Source: a virus
DNA: 37,876 bases
Virus record (IMG/VR): IMGVR_UViG_3300037842_000651
Coordinates: 1 to 37,876 of that record
Reading direction: 5' to 3' (one strand)
Shown here piece by piece: positions 5,902-13,119 of this stretch (its first letter is position 1; each line of letters opens with the position of its first letter). The notes beneath the pieces are model-generated. The model ran no database searches, was not told where the DNA came from, and was given only the letters and a program-made list of their open reading frames with translations. The translations under genes were made by a program, and so were the position numbers.

Positions 5902-6546
5902 TTAAGAATAAATTTTTAATAAATTGTTATAATAATCTCGCATTTGAATTCCGTTGTTACCTCTTAACGTAGTGACTTTATCAAAATCCCTATTTAATTT
6001 TCTTGCTATTGTTAATTTTTCAGAAATTTCTAACTCATTTAAACCCAGGTAAGGATATTTTTTTGAAATTTCTACATCAATAAAGTTGAGGTATTTTTTT
6101 CCGTAACGTTTTTCAATGCCTTTTCTATAGCCTATTTTGTGTTCTGAATCCCATTTATTGCAGTTACTTCGGGCCGAATGAATATTATGTAGATTAAATC
6201 TTATGTTTTCGTTGCCTTGCACATTGTGAAAGTGGGCCCCGTCAGTTTGTTGCCCGTAAGGCTTTCCGCAATCTATACATAAATAACCAAAATAAGAATC
6301 TATTTTACGGGCTAATAAGTTGATTTGACTTTGTAGGTTGTTTTTATATTTTTTAGAATATACAAAGGGAAGGAGCTTCTTTTTTTCCTCTTTCCATGCT
6401 TTTTTTTCTTTTTGTTTTGTTTGAGCCGCTTTTTTTTCTCTTTGTTGTATAGTGTATTTCATAGCGCAAACGGAGGAACAAACCGATTGATTATCCCTTT
6501 GTTTTTTGTAAACCTCTTTGCAATACAGACATTTATTTCCAGCCAT
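5902..6546 (-). CDS. ninG: NinG/Rap-like recombination protein
   Basis: The 214-residue protein matches the lambda NinG (Rap) architecture: an N-terminal zinc-ribbon-like pair (CLYC, then CSSVC at 23-27), a Lys-rich helix, and an HNH-like core LCIDCGKPYG...DGAHFHN...NIHSARSNCNKW. NinG proteins act in phage recombination as structure-specific endonucleases on branched DNA. It starts in a TAATG overlap with the DUF1367 gene, the same neighbour family found in many phages. The family call is firm; activity is inferred from the preserved Cys and His residues. Confidence 0.85.
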   Translation of the reverse strand: MAGNKCLYCKEVYKKQRDNQSVCSSVCAMKYTIQQREKKAAQTKQKEKKAWKEEKKKLLPFVYSKKYKNNLQSQINLLARKIDSYFGYLCIDCGKPYGQQTDGAHFHNVQGNENIRFNLHNIHSARSNCNKWDSEHKIGYRKGIEKRYGKKYLNFIDVEISKKYPYLGLNELEISEKLTIARKLNRDFDKVTTLRGNNGIQMRDYYNNLLKIYS

Positions 6547-6959
6547 TACATAAAATCCTCTAAATTTTCTAAAATTGTTTCTTTGTCAAACCCGTTTACC
6601 AGTATAACAGTATCTAAAAATTTATCAAAAAACACTTTAAATTCGTCATTATCCATGCTAGAAAACGAAATGCTTTTGGCTCTAAAACATTCAATTCCTT
6701 TGTGATTAAAAAAAGAAACGTAATATCCCGAAGCTTTTGTTAATTCTTCGCGCATGAAATCAATATTGTTATAGACTTCTTGATTTTCATAAACCATTTG
6801 CAGCAAAGCAAAAAATAATTTGTGAAATTTATAGTTTCGGGGCCTTACAATAGTACACTGGTATTCTTCGCCAGTTTTTAACTTTTTAGCTTCCTCATAA
6901 TCTGAATTATAAGCAATCTTAAAAGTGTTGTTCATTTGTTTTACTAAAGTTATTTTCAT
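6546..6959 (-). CDS. DUF1367-family phage protein
   Basis: The 137-residue product matches the DUF1367 family (PF07105) found next to ninG in lambdoid and other phages: MKITLVKQ start, RPRNYKFHKLFFALLQ helix and the SGYYVSFFNHKG strand pair. The start at 6959 is chosen because it forms an ATGA overlap with the 29-codon gene upstream and matches the family start; an ATG at 6980 is also in frame. Its biochemical role is unknown; family context suggests DNA replication or recombination. Confidence 0.8.
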   Translation of the reverse strand: MKITLVKQMNNTFKIAYNSDYEEAKKLKTGEEYQCTIVRPRNYKFHKLFFALLQMVYENQEVYNNIDFMREELTKASGYYVSFFNHKGIECFRAKSISFSSMDNDEFKVFFDKFLDTVILVNGFDKETILENLEDFM

Positions 6960-7045
6960 TCCTCTTTTTCGTATATCCAAATAATCATCATAACATAGAA
7001 AGCAACCATAACGAAACCAACAAAAATAAGATTTCCATGTTCCAT
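6956..7045 (-). CDS. Tiny single-span membrane protein, 29 aa
   Basis: An ATG at 7045 opens 29 codons ending in an ATGA overlap with the DUF1367 gene. The peptide has one strongly hydrophobic span (LIFVGFVMVAFYVMMIIWIY) flanked by a short acidic N-terminus and a charged EKEE tail. The precise fit between neighbours supports a real gene. Function unknown. Confidence 0.5.
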   Translation of the reverse strand: MEHGNLIFVGFVMVAFYVMMIIWIYEKEE

Positions 7046-7047
7046 AT

Positions 7048-7407
7048 TTAATATAATTTACTAATTTCTAAATTTACTCCATAATCCAAAAGTAAAATTT
7101 TTCCCTTATAATATCCCCAGTTTTGAGCGTTATATAAATCACAGTTTTCAAAATCAAATTCGGGCATTAATTTTTTCGCTCTTTTAACTGCATATTCGTC
7201 AATCCTAAAAATTGGTAAAATTCTTTGTTGACATACAATTCCAAAAAAACGATATTTGAATGGAGCTAAAAGATTAAATTTTTTTTTGTACTTGTTCCAA
7301 ATAAGTTTTTCATTTTTTCCTTGCATCCAACCCCGTTTTGAAATAGGAATTTTGTAGGCCCTTGTTTTTGTTAAAATCACCAGCCTAGTTGATATTTTAA
7401 TTTTCAT
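7048..7407 (-). CDS. Hypothetical protein with LLDYG motif
   Basis: The 119-residue basic protein is unrecognised by name. It contains FKYRFFGIVCQQRILP, an AKKLMPEFDFENCDLYN segment and the C-terminal NWGYYKGKILLLDYGV, a pattern I associate with conserved phage proteins of unknown function. It overlaps the coiled-coil gene by 11 bp. Confidence 0.65.
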   Translation of the reverse strand: MKIKISTRLVILTKTRAYKIPISKRGWMQGKNEKLIWNKYKKKFNLLAPFKYRFFGIVCQQRILPIFRIDEYAVKRAKKLMPEFDFENCDLYNAQNWGYYKGKILLLDYGVNLEISKLY

Positions 7408-7693
7408 AAAACTTAAACCGTTTTAACTTGTTTTCTAATTCCTCTATTTTTTTGTTGCTCCAATTAATACATTTATCATTTTTTTGTTGGATTTGATATA
7501 AGTTTTTTATTGTTTCTTCTAAGTCCTCTATTTCTTTATTGAGTTCGTGAATAATTTCCTCATCCCTTTCAGATATTAAAATTAATTCATTGGTTCGCTC
7601 CTGGGCCGCTTCGGCAATTGCTTTAAAATAATTTATTATTTCTAAACTGTTTTCAGTTAATTGCTTTTCTCTTTCCGTTTTCCAAAACTCCAT
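7397..7693 (-). CDS. Coiled-coil protein
   Basis: Most of this 98-residue protein, from about residue 38, is a predicted coiled coil rich in Glu, Lys, Leu and Ile (EEIIHELNKEIEDLEETIKNL). No signal or membrane segment is present in this reading. It lies between the DnaC-like gene and the LLDYG protein; it may be an oligomerising partner in replication, but only its position suggests this. Confidence 0.6.
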   Translation of the reverse strand: MEFWKTEREKQLTENSLEIINYFKAIAEAAQERTNELILISERDEEIIHELNKEIEDLEETIKNLYQIQQKNDKCINWSNKKIEELENKLKRFKFYEN

Positions 7694-7767
7694 TTTTTAA
7701 ATTTTTTAATCAATATAAACATAATAATTCCTAAAGCCATAAACCAGGTGACAACAATAAATTCCAT
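7657..7767 (-). CDS. Tiny membrane protein, 36-44 aa
   Basis: A frame ending at 7657 has ATGs at 7767 (36 codons) and 7791 (44 codons, overlapping the DnaC-like gene by 17 bp). The product has one hydrophobic span (FIVVTWFMALGIIMFILI) followed by a Lys-rich tail. It overlaps the coiled-coil gene by 37 bp in another frame. It occupies the otherwise empty gap before that gene. Function unknown. Confidence 0.42.
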   Translation of the reverse strand: MEFIVVTWFMALGIIMFILIKKFKKWSFGKRKEKSN

Positions 7768-7774
7768 TATAGCT

Positions 7775-8551
7775 TTATTTTCTTCTGTCATTGCCCGTTA
7801 TTATTTTAATATTACACATTTCTTTTAACCTTGACATCACTCTTTCGCCGTATCTTTCTTCAATCATTTGGGGGCTTAAATTTGTTGTCAAATATGTTTT
7901 GTTTCCGTAGTTAATAAACATTTCGTATCGCCTTAATATTATTTCTTTCATTACCTCTATTTTGCCAAAGTGTGAGCCCATTTCTTCGGAGCCAAAATCA
8001 TCAAAACACCAGTCACCGTTCTTATACCTGGTAATCGCTTCATCACCTCCCTTGTCATTTGGTTTATTATAATCCGTTACGACCTGGGAAGTCGTTGCAA
8101 ATTTAAAAGAGTTATCGGGAAAATAGTTGTAAATTTTTTGAGCCGATTTCATTATTAATGTTTTGCCCGTTCCACAGTTTCCAGCTAAAATAATTCCCTT
8201 TTTTATACTGGCGGCATTATTAACGCTTTTTAAAAGGTTACTATCTAAAACGGTTTCCTCTAAAAACATTTTATCAGCCGCAAAATACAAACAAATAAAT
8301 CTTAATAATTCTTTACTTTTTTCGTCTATAACAAAAGTTTTATCGGTGTTTTTTAAAATGTGGTTTGCTACGTAGGGAATTCTATGCCATAAATCCGTTC
8401 GGCCTGGAAGTGGTAATTGCTTGTTCTCTTTTACCTTATCCCAGTATTCTTTCGTTTTTTTGCTTTGCTCCTGGGTATCTGTTTTTGAAAGTAACTTCCG
8501 TTTCTTTAATTGTTCTTCATTCATTAACCCTTCTAATCTGTGATAAGCCAT
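7775..8551 (-). CDS. DnaC-like AAA+ ATPase, probable helicase loader
   Basis: The 258-residue protein has a Walker A motif GNCGTGKT (124-131), Walker B WCFDDFG (181-187), a sensor-1 LTTNLS (221-226) and an arginine-finger helix RYGERVMSRL (233-242), the pattern of the DnaC/IstB/phage P gp14 loader group. It would load a replicative helicase onto phage DNA. No DnaB helicase is encoded in the window, so the host enzyme is the likely partner. The gene starts 1 bp after the DUF4373 gene ends, the common initiator-loader pairing. Confidence 0.85.
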   Translation of the reverse strand: MAYHRLEGLMNEEQLKKRKLLSKTDTQEQSKKTKEYWDKVKENKQLPLPGRTDLWHRIPYVANHILKNTDKTFVIDEKSKELLRFICLYFAADKMFLEETVLDSNLLKSVNNAASIKKGIILAGNCGTGKTLIMKSAQKIYNYFPDNSFKFATTSQVVTDYNKPNDKGGDEAITRYKNGDWCFDDFGSEEMGSHFGKIEVMKEIILRRYEMFINYGNKTYLTTNLSPQMIEERYGERVMSRLKEMCNIKIITGNDRRK

Positions 8552-8552
8552 G

Positions 8553-9293
8553 TTAAATCAATTTTTCAAATTCGTTTTTTGTTCCTACTTTTGTGCTGCT
8601 CTTTGAGGTGTTTTTTTTTGTTGCTTCACTAAAGATAGTGAAATAAAGTATATCGTTCTTATCCCTCTTTCGTAATTTTTGTATTGATAAAAAATTCTTT
8701 TTCCAAAAATGGTCGGCCCTGGTGAGTTTTACAACTTCATAAATTGTTTTTAAAGGTATTTTTTCAATCCTAAATAATTTGTCAATAGTGTCTAACCATT
8801 TTAATTCTATCGCTTTATTGCTGGGCCTGGTTTCTAAAGGAAAGAAAACTAAACAATGTTTTAAGCATTCGTGTATTTCTTTGGAATACACTTTACTATT
8901 ATCTATATCTTTATCTTTATCTATATCTATATCTAAATGCTTGACTTCTGCTTTAACCTGGCTTAACGTTTGCTTCGGTTTTGCTTGACCTCCCTTTTTT
9001 CCCGCGTTACTTCTTTTCTCCCTTAAAACGCTTAGTTCGGTATATTGTTCGTCTAAAAAAGTTATAATAATATCCCCTTCCACTTCAATAATAAATTTTA
9101 AATCTATCATTAGTTTTGCATTAGTTTTCCCTATTTTCTTGTTGAGTTTCTTTCTAGTTAATACGGTTTCTTGATGCCAGTAGTAACAACAACACCCCAG
9201 GAAAATTCCTTGCACTCTATAATTTTCATCAGATATGCGGCCCAGGAGCCATTCAGAAACGTTAAATTTGAAATATGGAAGTTCTTTGCTCAT
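8553..9293 (-). CDS. Replication-initiator-like protein, DUF4373 (Lin1244/Lin1753 N-terminal)
   Basis: The 246-residue protein has the DUF4373 N-terminal winged-helix domain (YFKFNVSEWLLG, later IEVEGDIIITFLDEQY) with the hallmark REKRSNAGKKGG helix near residue 95. A low-complexity Asp/Ile/Lys linker follows, then a C-terminal domain resembling the DnaD-like part of phage initiators. Together with the adjacent DnaC-like ATPase it likely forms the origin-recognition and helicase-loading module. An origin is often inside such genes, but I see no clear iteron set here. Confidence 0.75.
   Translation of the reverse strand: MSKELPYFKFNVSEWLLGRISDENYRVQGIFLGCCCYYWHQETVLTRKKLNKKIGKTNAKLMIDLKFIIEVEGDIIITFLDEQYTELSVLREKRSNAGKKGGQAKPKQTLSQVKAEVKHLDIDIDKDKDIDNSKVYSKEIHECLKHCLVFFPLETRPSNKAIELKWLDTIDKLFRIEKIPLKTIYEVVKLTRADHFWKKNFLSIQKLRKRDKNDILYFTIFSEATKKNTSKSSTKVGTKNEFEKLI
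8900..8934. repeat. TATC-type microsatellite encoding a D/I/K linker
   Basis: A run of TATC and TATCTT units lies within the DUF4373 gene and encodes the alternating Asp-Ile-Asp-Lys linker between its two domains. It is AT-rich and repetitive, prone to length change, and could be a melting element if an origin lies here. Confidence 0.7.
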
Positions 9294-9352
9294 TTTATTC
9301 TTGTTTTAGTTTATTGGATAAAAGTCTGTTTTTTATATTTACATTCAAAATA

Positions 9353-9691
9353 TTAATTTAATTTTTTCAAAACTTCGTGTTCTCGCTTTTGTGTTAACCC
9401 TCTTTCTTCGGCTCCCAGGCTTTCCCAGGTATATTTCAGCGCGTTTTTTCCGTAGTGCATTTCATTTTCACTCCATTGGTTTGATGTTGGTTGAGGAAAG
9501 TAAACCCTATTCGGCTTCTTTCCTTTATAAACATTAAATTCCATTAAAATTTTATGAATTCCCGAGGGATGCAAGTGTATATTTTTATTTTGTGAAATGG
9601 TTAAAAGCGAACACCCTTTTCCGTATAATTTAAGCATTAAATTCACTTCTTCGGTTGGTGTTATTTCTATATAATTAATCGTTATTCCCAT
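9353..9691 (-). CDS. Hypothetical protein
   Basis: The 112-residue protein is unrecognised. It starts inside the HTH_39 gene (17 bp overlap). The segment EVNLMLKLYGKGCSLLTISQNKNIHLHPSGIHKIL reads like a helix-turn-helix (a Ser/Thr-Ile turn between helices), so it may bind DNA. The C-terminal half is charged. Confidence 0.6.
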   Translation of the reverse strand: MGITINYIEITPTEEVNLMLKLYGKGCSLLTISQNKNIHLHPSGIHKILMEFNVYKGKKPNRVYFPQPTSNQWSENEMHYGKNALKYTWESLGAEERGLTQKREHEVLKKLN

Positions 9692-9914
9692 TATGAATCT
9701 TATTTATATATATATACCTGGCAACACTTGTCGTTCCCCCCCAGCGTGTGGGAACTATAATCATTTTACTTTGAATTAAGTGCCCGTCATCGCGTAATAA
9801 AAAAATTGAAGCGGCTAATCTAGTGTTCCCTAAATCTTGTATCGCTTGTAAGGAGGTTATACTTCCATAGTCTTTTAAGTAGGTCAATAATCTTGTTTTG
9901 TGTGTTCCTTTCAT
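9675..9914 (-). CDS. Helix-turn-helix protein (HTH_39-like)
   Basis: The 79-residue protein matches the small HTH_39 (PF14090) pattern: HKTRLLTYLKDYGSITSLQAIQDLGNTRLAASIFLLRDDGHLI, a winged helix with the typical T-R-L-A-A-x-I-x-x-L-R recognition helix, followed by a short strand pair. Such proteins are common in replication regions of phages. It follows the Gp157 gene by 11 bp and carries the A-rich AATTAAAAACTAAAAAC leader. Confidence 0.75.
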   Translation of the reverse strand: MKGTHKTRLLTYLKDYGSITSLQAIQDLGNTRLAASIFLLRDDGHLIQSKMIIVPTRWGGTTSVARYIYINKIHNGNND

Positions 9915-9925
9915 GTTTTTAGTTT

Positions 9926-10414
9926 TTAATTGATTTTTAAATTTAATTTTTCCACTAGCTGAACGCCCTCTATTTCTTCGCCTAGTTTTAGGGCCTTTTT
10001 TAAACCAGCTTTATCAGCTTGTTCAGTAACCTTTACAACCTTATATTCCTTCGGCAAAGCATTTACATTTTCAACCTCAATACTAGAACTTTTTCTTGTT
10101 CCAAATTTATTTAATCCAACTTCATAATCGCCGTATAATTTCACCGCCGTTAAAACCCTTTCTTTTAAATTCGCTACCAGGTTATTATTTCTTTTTTTCA
10201 TCGCGGTTAAACGCTTTATTTCCTCATCAATAACCATGTTTTCAGCTTCGTTTTGCCTTATCACACTTAAATAAGCAATTGATTTTCCTTGTAACTGTAA
10301 TTCGTTTATTTCAAGTTTGCTTTGTGTTTCTTCCGTTATTTCTCCTTCGGCGTTTTGTATTTCCTCCATTAGTTGAATATACTCGGATTCTATTGTAAAT
10401 AATGTGTTTTTCAT
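9926..10414 (-). CDS. Siphovirus Gp157-family protein
   Basis: The 162-residue protein matches the Gp157 family (PF05565) first described in Streptococcus thermophilus phages. It has a long N-terminal coiled coil (about residues 5-110, IDEEIKRLTAMKKRNNNLV) and a C-terminal KFGTRKSSSIEV...LPKEYKVVKV...KAGLKKALKLGEEIEGVQL domain. It usually sits next to recombinase or annealing-protein genes, as here with the ERF-like gene just upstream. Proposed roles involve recombination or phage resistance; the mechanism is unknown. Confidence 0.85.
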   Translation of the reverse strand: MKNTLFTIESEYIQLMEEIQNAEGEITEETQSKLEINELQLQGKSIAYLSVIRQNEAENMVIDEEIKRLTAMKKRNNNLVANLKERVLTAVKLYGDYEVGLNKFGTRKSSSIEVENVNALPKEYKVVKVTEQADKAGLKKALKLGEEIEGVQLVEKLNLKIN

Positions 10415-10476
10415 TTTCTTGTTCTTTTAGTTGTTCGTACTCTCTTTCGTTTGTAAATTGTTCTTTGTTGCTCATT

Positions 10477-10611
10477 TTATTTCTGTATTCCTAAATAATA
10501 ATTAATATCACTTAACAAGTTTAAATCCTCTTTTGTTAATTCTATTTTTTTTAAAATGAATTTTCTAATTTTTAAAATTTCACTATCTGTGTAAAGTAAA
10601 TTAATCGGCAT
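10477..10611 (-). CDS. Small protein, 44 aa
   Basis: An ATG at 10611 opens a 44-codon frame directly downstream of the promoter at 10650-10692. The product begins MPINLLYTDSEILKIRKF and looks like two helices with alternating Lys and Leu. It is the only frame of note between that promoter and the Gp157 gene, which supports it. Function unknown. Confidence 0.5.
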   Translation of the reverse strand: MPINLLYTDSEILKIRKFILKKIELTKEDLNLLSDINYYLGIQK

Positions 10612-10649
10612 TTTTTTTGTTTTTGTGTTGTTGCTTCGTTGCAACAGTC

Positions 10650-10692
10650 CAAATATATAACATGTGTTTCGTTATTCCAAACGATAAACACA
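10650..10692 (-). promoter_or_regulatory. Early promoter with long dyad operator
   Basis: The minus strand carries TATATTTG (10657-10650). Just upstream, 10663-10692 is an imperfect palindrome: outer arms TGTGTTT and AAACACA, inner CGTT and AACG. Related sequences occur near 12104, 13316 and 13944, followed upstream by an ATTATTTGTATTTATTTT block, so this is a repeated control unit. A TGTTGC-TTCGTT-GCAACA hairpin (10629-10646) lies in the leader. Confidence 0.65.
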
Positions 10693-10702
10693 TTATTTGT
10701 AT

Positions 10703-11383
10703 TTATTTTATATTCCTTTGTTTCAGTGTTCTTTCCTCAACGGCGTTCAAATCCCTTTGAAATAGCGGCTCAATAGCGTTATCCAAGCTTAAAATTCGTT
10801 TTGCTTTGTTTTTTGCTGCAATAATTAAAGGTTGATTTTGATATTTTTTGTGTTTACTCCATATAGACAAAAGTTCTTTTGTTGATTTTGCTTTGCTGAA
10901 TTCCTCTAAAGCTAGTTCAAATTCTGTGGGCGGCTCAACTGGCAAAGGAAATTCCTCTTTCAATTGGTCTAAGTACCTATCATTATCAAATTTTCCTAAA
11001 AATATGTCGGCGTTAAACCCTAGCTTTGACAAAGCTTTTGTCAAAGTATCTGTTTCCAGTTTTTTAGCAAAATTATCATCAACCTTTGTTTTCGCGTTAT
11101 CCATAAAGAGTGAAACAGAATTAATAATTTCAAATTCACCCGTTGGATAATAAAAGTTTGCTTTAAAAGTTGCCAGGCCTAGTTCTTTTAATTCGTAGCC
11201 AATTTTCATGTCCTTAAAACCCCAGCTTTCACCATACGGGCCGAATTGCCTGGTAGCATTTAAAATTTGATATTGTGGAGCTATTGATGTAATTTTGTTC
11301 CCCTTAACGTTTGCTTTTTTCGTGTATTTTGGGTCGGTTTTTTCAACGCTTTCCCAAAGCTTTAATTTGTTTGACTTTTCCAT
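10703..11383 (-). CDS. ERF/Rad52-like single-strand annealing protein
   Basis: The 226-residue protein resembles phage ssDNA-annealing proteins of the ERF/Rad52 superfamily: RQFGPYGESWGFKDMKI, a strand-rich core, and the signature KLETDTLTKALSKLGFNADIFLGKFDNDRY, where a TDxxTKALSxLGF helix precedes the conserved FLG-FDD/N end. The C-terminal part is helical and variable. It would pair complementary strands during phage recombination. No partner exonuclease is visible. The gene precedes Gp157, a frequent neighbour. ERF is favoured over RecT. Confidence 0.75.
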   Translation of the reverse strand: MEKSNKLKLWESVEKTDPKYTKKANVKGNKITSIAPQYQILNATRQFGPYGESWGFKDMKIGYELKELGLATFKANFYYPTGEFEIINSVSLFMDNAKTKVDDNFAKKLETDTLTKALSKLGFNADIFLGKFDNDRYLDQLKEEFPLPVEPPTEFELALEEFSKAKSTKELLSIWSKHKKYQNQPLIIAAKNKAKRILSLDNAIEPLFQRDLNAVEERTLKQRNIK

Positions 11384-11387
11384 TGTT

Positions 11388-11564
11388 CTAGTTTTTAATT
11401 AATTTTAAATTTAATTCCTTTGCTACATAGTTAATATGTTTTTGTGTTGTCATGCTCCAATAGCCTAATTGATGCAATTCGCTTCCGTTAATAGTTGCAA
11501 CATGTGTCACGTAGGAAATAACTTTATCCCCTTCAATTTTTAAATTTTGTTTGTACTTTTTCAT
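11388..11564 (-). CDS. Small conserved phage protein, 58 aa (DUF8033-like pattern)
   Basis: An ATG at 11564 opens 58 codons. The product contains SYVTHVATINGSELHQLGYWSMTTQKHINYVAKEL, a pattern I know from small proteins of Bacteroidota phages, where a G-x-x-S-x-T-T-x-K-H-I core is preserved. It is preceded by the A-rich leader ACTAAAACTAAAACAAA. Function unknown; the ERF-like gene begins five bases downstream. Confidence 0.55.
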   Translation of the reverse strand: MKKYKQNLKIEGDKVISYVTHVATINGSELHQLGYWSMTTQKHINYVAKELNLKLIKN

Positions 11565-11588
11565 TTTGTTTTAGTTTTAGTTTTTATT

Positions 11589-11885
11589 TTATTCAAATTC
11601 TTTCCAGTGATTGTCCTCTAATAACTCTATTAATTCATGAACATTATTTAACTTTAATTCCTTATAACTTTCCTTTAAATCATCACAACTCATAATTCTA
11701 TAAATTGAAATTGAGCAATCACCTTCACCATAATTAGCATCTTTATCAAAGCTTAATTGTGTTGAGGTGTAATCCATTTCAATTTCATAATACCGTTCCC
11801 CAGTGAGAAAAACCGTTAAAAGGTTATTACTATACATTAAAGTCGTAAACCTTTTATTTTTAATAATGTTAATTAACTCTTTCAT
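11589..11885 (-). CDS. Hypothetical early protein
   Basis: The 98-residue acidic protein is unrecognised. The middle is strand-rich (LLTVFLTGERYYEIEMDY) and the ends helical. It overlaps the gene upstream by 4 bp, so the two are likely translated together from the promoter at 12104-12150. Confidence 0.6.
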   Translation of the reverse strand: MKELINIIKNKRFTTLMYSNNLLTVFLTGERYYEIEMDYTSTQLSFDKDANYGEGDCSISIYRIMSCDDLKESYKELKLNNVHELIELLEDNHWKEFE

Positions 11886-12067
11886 ATTAAATCGTTTTTT
11901 AATTGGTCTAAGGTTGTTAATTCTTCTTCGTTTAAATCCTCAAAAATAAAGTCAGTCATAAAATCCCTTTCACGAATATCAATTATGTCATTTAAAAAAT
12001 CAAATTCCTCTAAGGTGTGTTCAAATTGCATTGCCTGGGCGTTTTCTATTGAAATGTAAGTTCTCAT
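11882..12067 (-). CDS. Small acidic protein
   Basis: The 61-residue protein carries about 17 Asp/Glu against 4 Arg/Lys, mostly in the helical DFLNDIIDIRERDFMTDF stretch. It is the first gene after the promoter at 12104-12150. Function unknown; its small size and negative charge would fit an inhibitor of a host DNA-binding protein, but this is only a thought from composition. Confidence 0.55.
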   Translation of the reverse strand: MRTYISIENAQAMQFEHTLEEFDFLNDIIDIRERDFMTDFIFEDLNEEELTTLDQLKNDLI

Positions 12068-12103
12068 GTCGTTTGGTTTAATTTTCGTTTCGTTTAACTG
12101 GTG

Positions 12104-12150
12104 TAAATATAATATATGTATTTAACACTTCCAAACAATAAACACATTAT
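12104..12150 (-). promoter_or_regulatory. Early promoter/operator unit
   Basis: The minus strand has TATATTTA (12111-12104), one base from TATATTTG, with ACCAGTTAAACGAAAC downstream and the repeated TGTATTT...CCAAAC..TAAACACATTATTTGTATTTATTTT block upstream (to about 12162). It shares these blocks with the units near 10650, 13316 and 13944. It should drive 11882-12067. Confidence 0.6.
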
Positions 12151-12161
12151 TTGTATTTATT

Positions 12162-12401
12162 TTATAAATTAATTTCACATTTGCCGCTTTTTTTACCGTT
12201 AGGAGCTTCTTTCCAAATAGTTAATTTCGCTTTATTGTAGCCCAGGTAATTAAAAACAGTTAATATCTTTGATAAAACGCCGTCGCCAGTGTCTTCAATT
12301 TTTTTAATAGTGTTAAGGTGTATTTCAGTTCCTTCATTTATTGCTTTCCTCTCTATTTTCTTTTTACTTTTAATCTCTATCAACTTTTCTCCTATTTTCA
12401 T
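12162..12401 (-). CDS. XRE-like HTH protein
   Basis: The 79-residue product (start 12401, four bases after the upstream gene stops) has an XRE-type helix-turn-helix: IKSKKKIERKAINEGTEIHLNTIKKIEDTG followed by VLSKILTVFNYLGY, then a short C-terminal strand segment. An ATG at 12440 is also in frame but would overlap the upstream gene by 35 bp. It is a candidate repressor or activator for the repeated dyad operators, one of which lies directly after its stop. Confidence 0.65.
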   Translation of the reverse strand: MKIGEKLIEIKSKKKIERKAINEGTEIHLNTIKKIEDTGDGVLSKILTVFNYLGYNKAKLTIWKEAPNGKKSGKCEINL

Positions 12402-12405
12402 AATC

Positions 12406-12570
12406 TTATTTTTTAAATTTATTTTGAGTGTGTTTTCCAATGGGAAACTGTTTTCTAACCGTTTGGGCTTTTGTTATGCCTTTTAAGCGGCAAACCGACA
12501 AACTGATATAATTATACCATTCTTGAAGCGAAAGCCTTTCGCCTGGCGTTATTGTTTTAGATATTTTCAT
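12406..12570 (-). CDS. Small basic protein, 54 aa
   Basis: An ATG at 12570 in an ATGA overlap with the upstream gene opens 54 codons ending four bases before the HTH gene. It contains PGERLSLQEWYNYISLSVCRLKGI and is rich in Lys, Arg and Gln; helices with a possible turn (LKGITKAQTVRKQF) suggest DNA binding. The exact fit between neighbours supports it. Confidence 0.5.
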   Translation of the reverse strand: MKISKTITPGERLSLQEWYNYISLSVCRLKGITKAQTVRKQFPIGKHTQNKFKK

Positions 12571-12905
12571 TGCTTTTTATTTAGTCTTTTTGTTAATACT
12601 TCTAATTCTTTTAAGTCCTTTGCCCTTTGCGTTTCTTCATAATACTTGTTTCGGTGTTTTTGGATATGGGCCCAGCTTTGTTCCTGGTCGCTACTTGAAA
12701 AGTCTAACCTCATGTAATTTCCCTCATCGTAAGTTCTTAAACAAACTTTTTCATTCGCAACCCAAAGAACAAACTTATATTCATTATCTATTGTTAATTT
12801 TAGGGTATAGTCGCAAACCTCTACAACTTTATATTCGCCGCTGATTATCTTGTTAATAAAATAATTCTCTACTTTTTTGATGTTTAATTCCATGTTCGTT
12901 TTCAT
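12567..12905 (-). CDS. Hypothetical early protein
   Basis: The 112-residue protein is unrecognised. A strand-rich core (YKVVEVCDYTLKLTI, YKFVLWVANEKVCLRTYDEG, YMRLDF) is followed by a charged C-terminal helix, like a small barrel with a helical tail. The gene has an A-rich leader (AACTAAAACAAAAATT) and overlaps the next gene by 4 bp. Confidence 0.6.
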   Translation of the reverse strand: MKTNMELNIKKVENYFINKIISGEYKVVEVCDYTLKLTIDNEYKFVLWVANEKVCLRTYDEGNYMRLDFSSSDQEQSWAHIQKHRNKYYEETQRAKDLKELEVLTKRLNKKQ

Positions 12906-12930
12906 AATTTTTGTTTTAGTTGTTTTTTGT

Positions 12931-13080
12931 TTAGCTTTTTTTATAAGCGTTAATCACCTCATCTTTTTCCGCTTCTGTTAGCTCAAAAAACGGCTTATCG
13001 CTATACTTTTTGATTATTTGTTTCGGGGTTAAGCCTTTAAGCTCTTTTCTTAGTTTACTTTTTGCTTTTTTTTGTGTCAT
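12931..13080 (-). CDS. Small basic protein, 49 aa
   Basis: An ATG at 13080 opens 49 codons. The product is Lys-rich, beginning MTQKKAKSKLRKELKGLTPKQ, then KKYSDKPFFELTEAEKDEVINAY, which reads as a few short helices. It has the TTAAAAACTAAATATT leader common to early genes here. Function unknown. Confidence 0.5.
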   Translation of the reverse strand: MTQKKAKSKLRKELKGLTPKQIIKKYSDKPFFELTEAEKDEVINAYKKS

Positions 13081-13098
13081 AATATTTAGTTTTTAAGC

Positions 13099-13113
13099 GG
13101 GGGCCTTGCCCCC
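13099..13113 (-). terminator. GC-rich hairpin, possible attenuator or terminator
   Basis: GGGGGC and GCCCCC arms (13099-13104 and 13108-13113) enclose three bases, followed on the minus strand by GCTTAAAAAC. It lies between the stop at 13120 and the start at 13080. The stem is strong for this AT-rich genome but there is no true U tract, so it may reduce rather than end transcription. Confidence 0.45.
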
Positions 13114-13119
13114 TTATTA

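Noticed and set aside
10311-10475. A 54-codon minus-strand frame starting MSNKEQFTNEREYEQLKEQ between the 44-codon gene and the Gp157 gene.
   Set aside because: About two thirds overlaps the Gp157 gene in another frame and the C-terminal half is an unlikely Arg/Asn-rich run; a truncated real peptide is possible but unsupported.
12402-12440. Upstream start for the XRE-like protein at 12440.
   Set aside because: It would overlap the upstream small gene by 35 bp, while the ATG at 12401 begins just after that gene ends and keeps the whole HTH domain.
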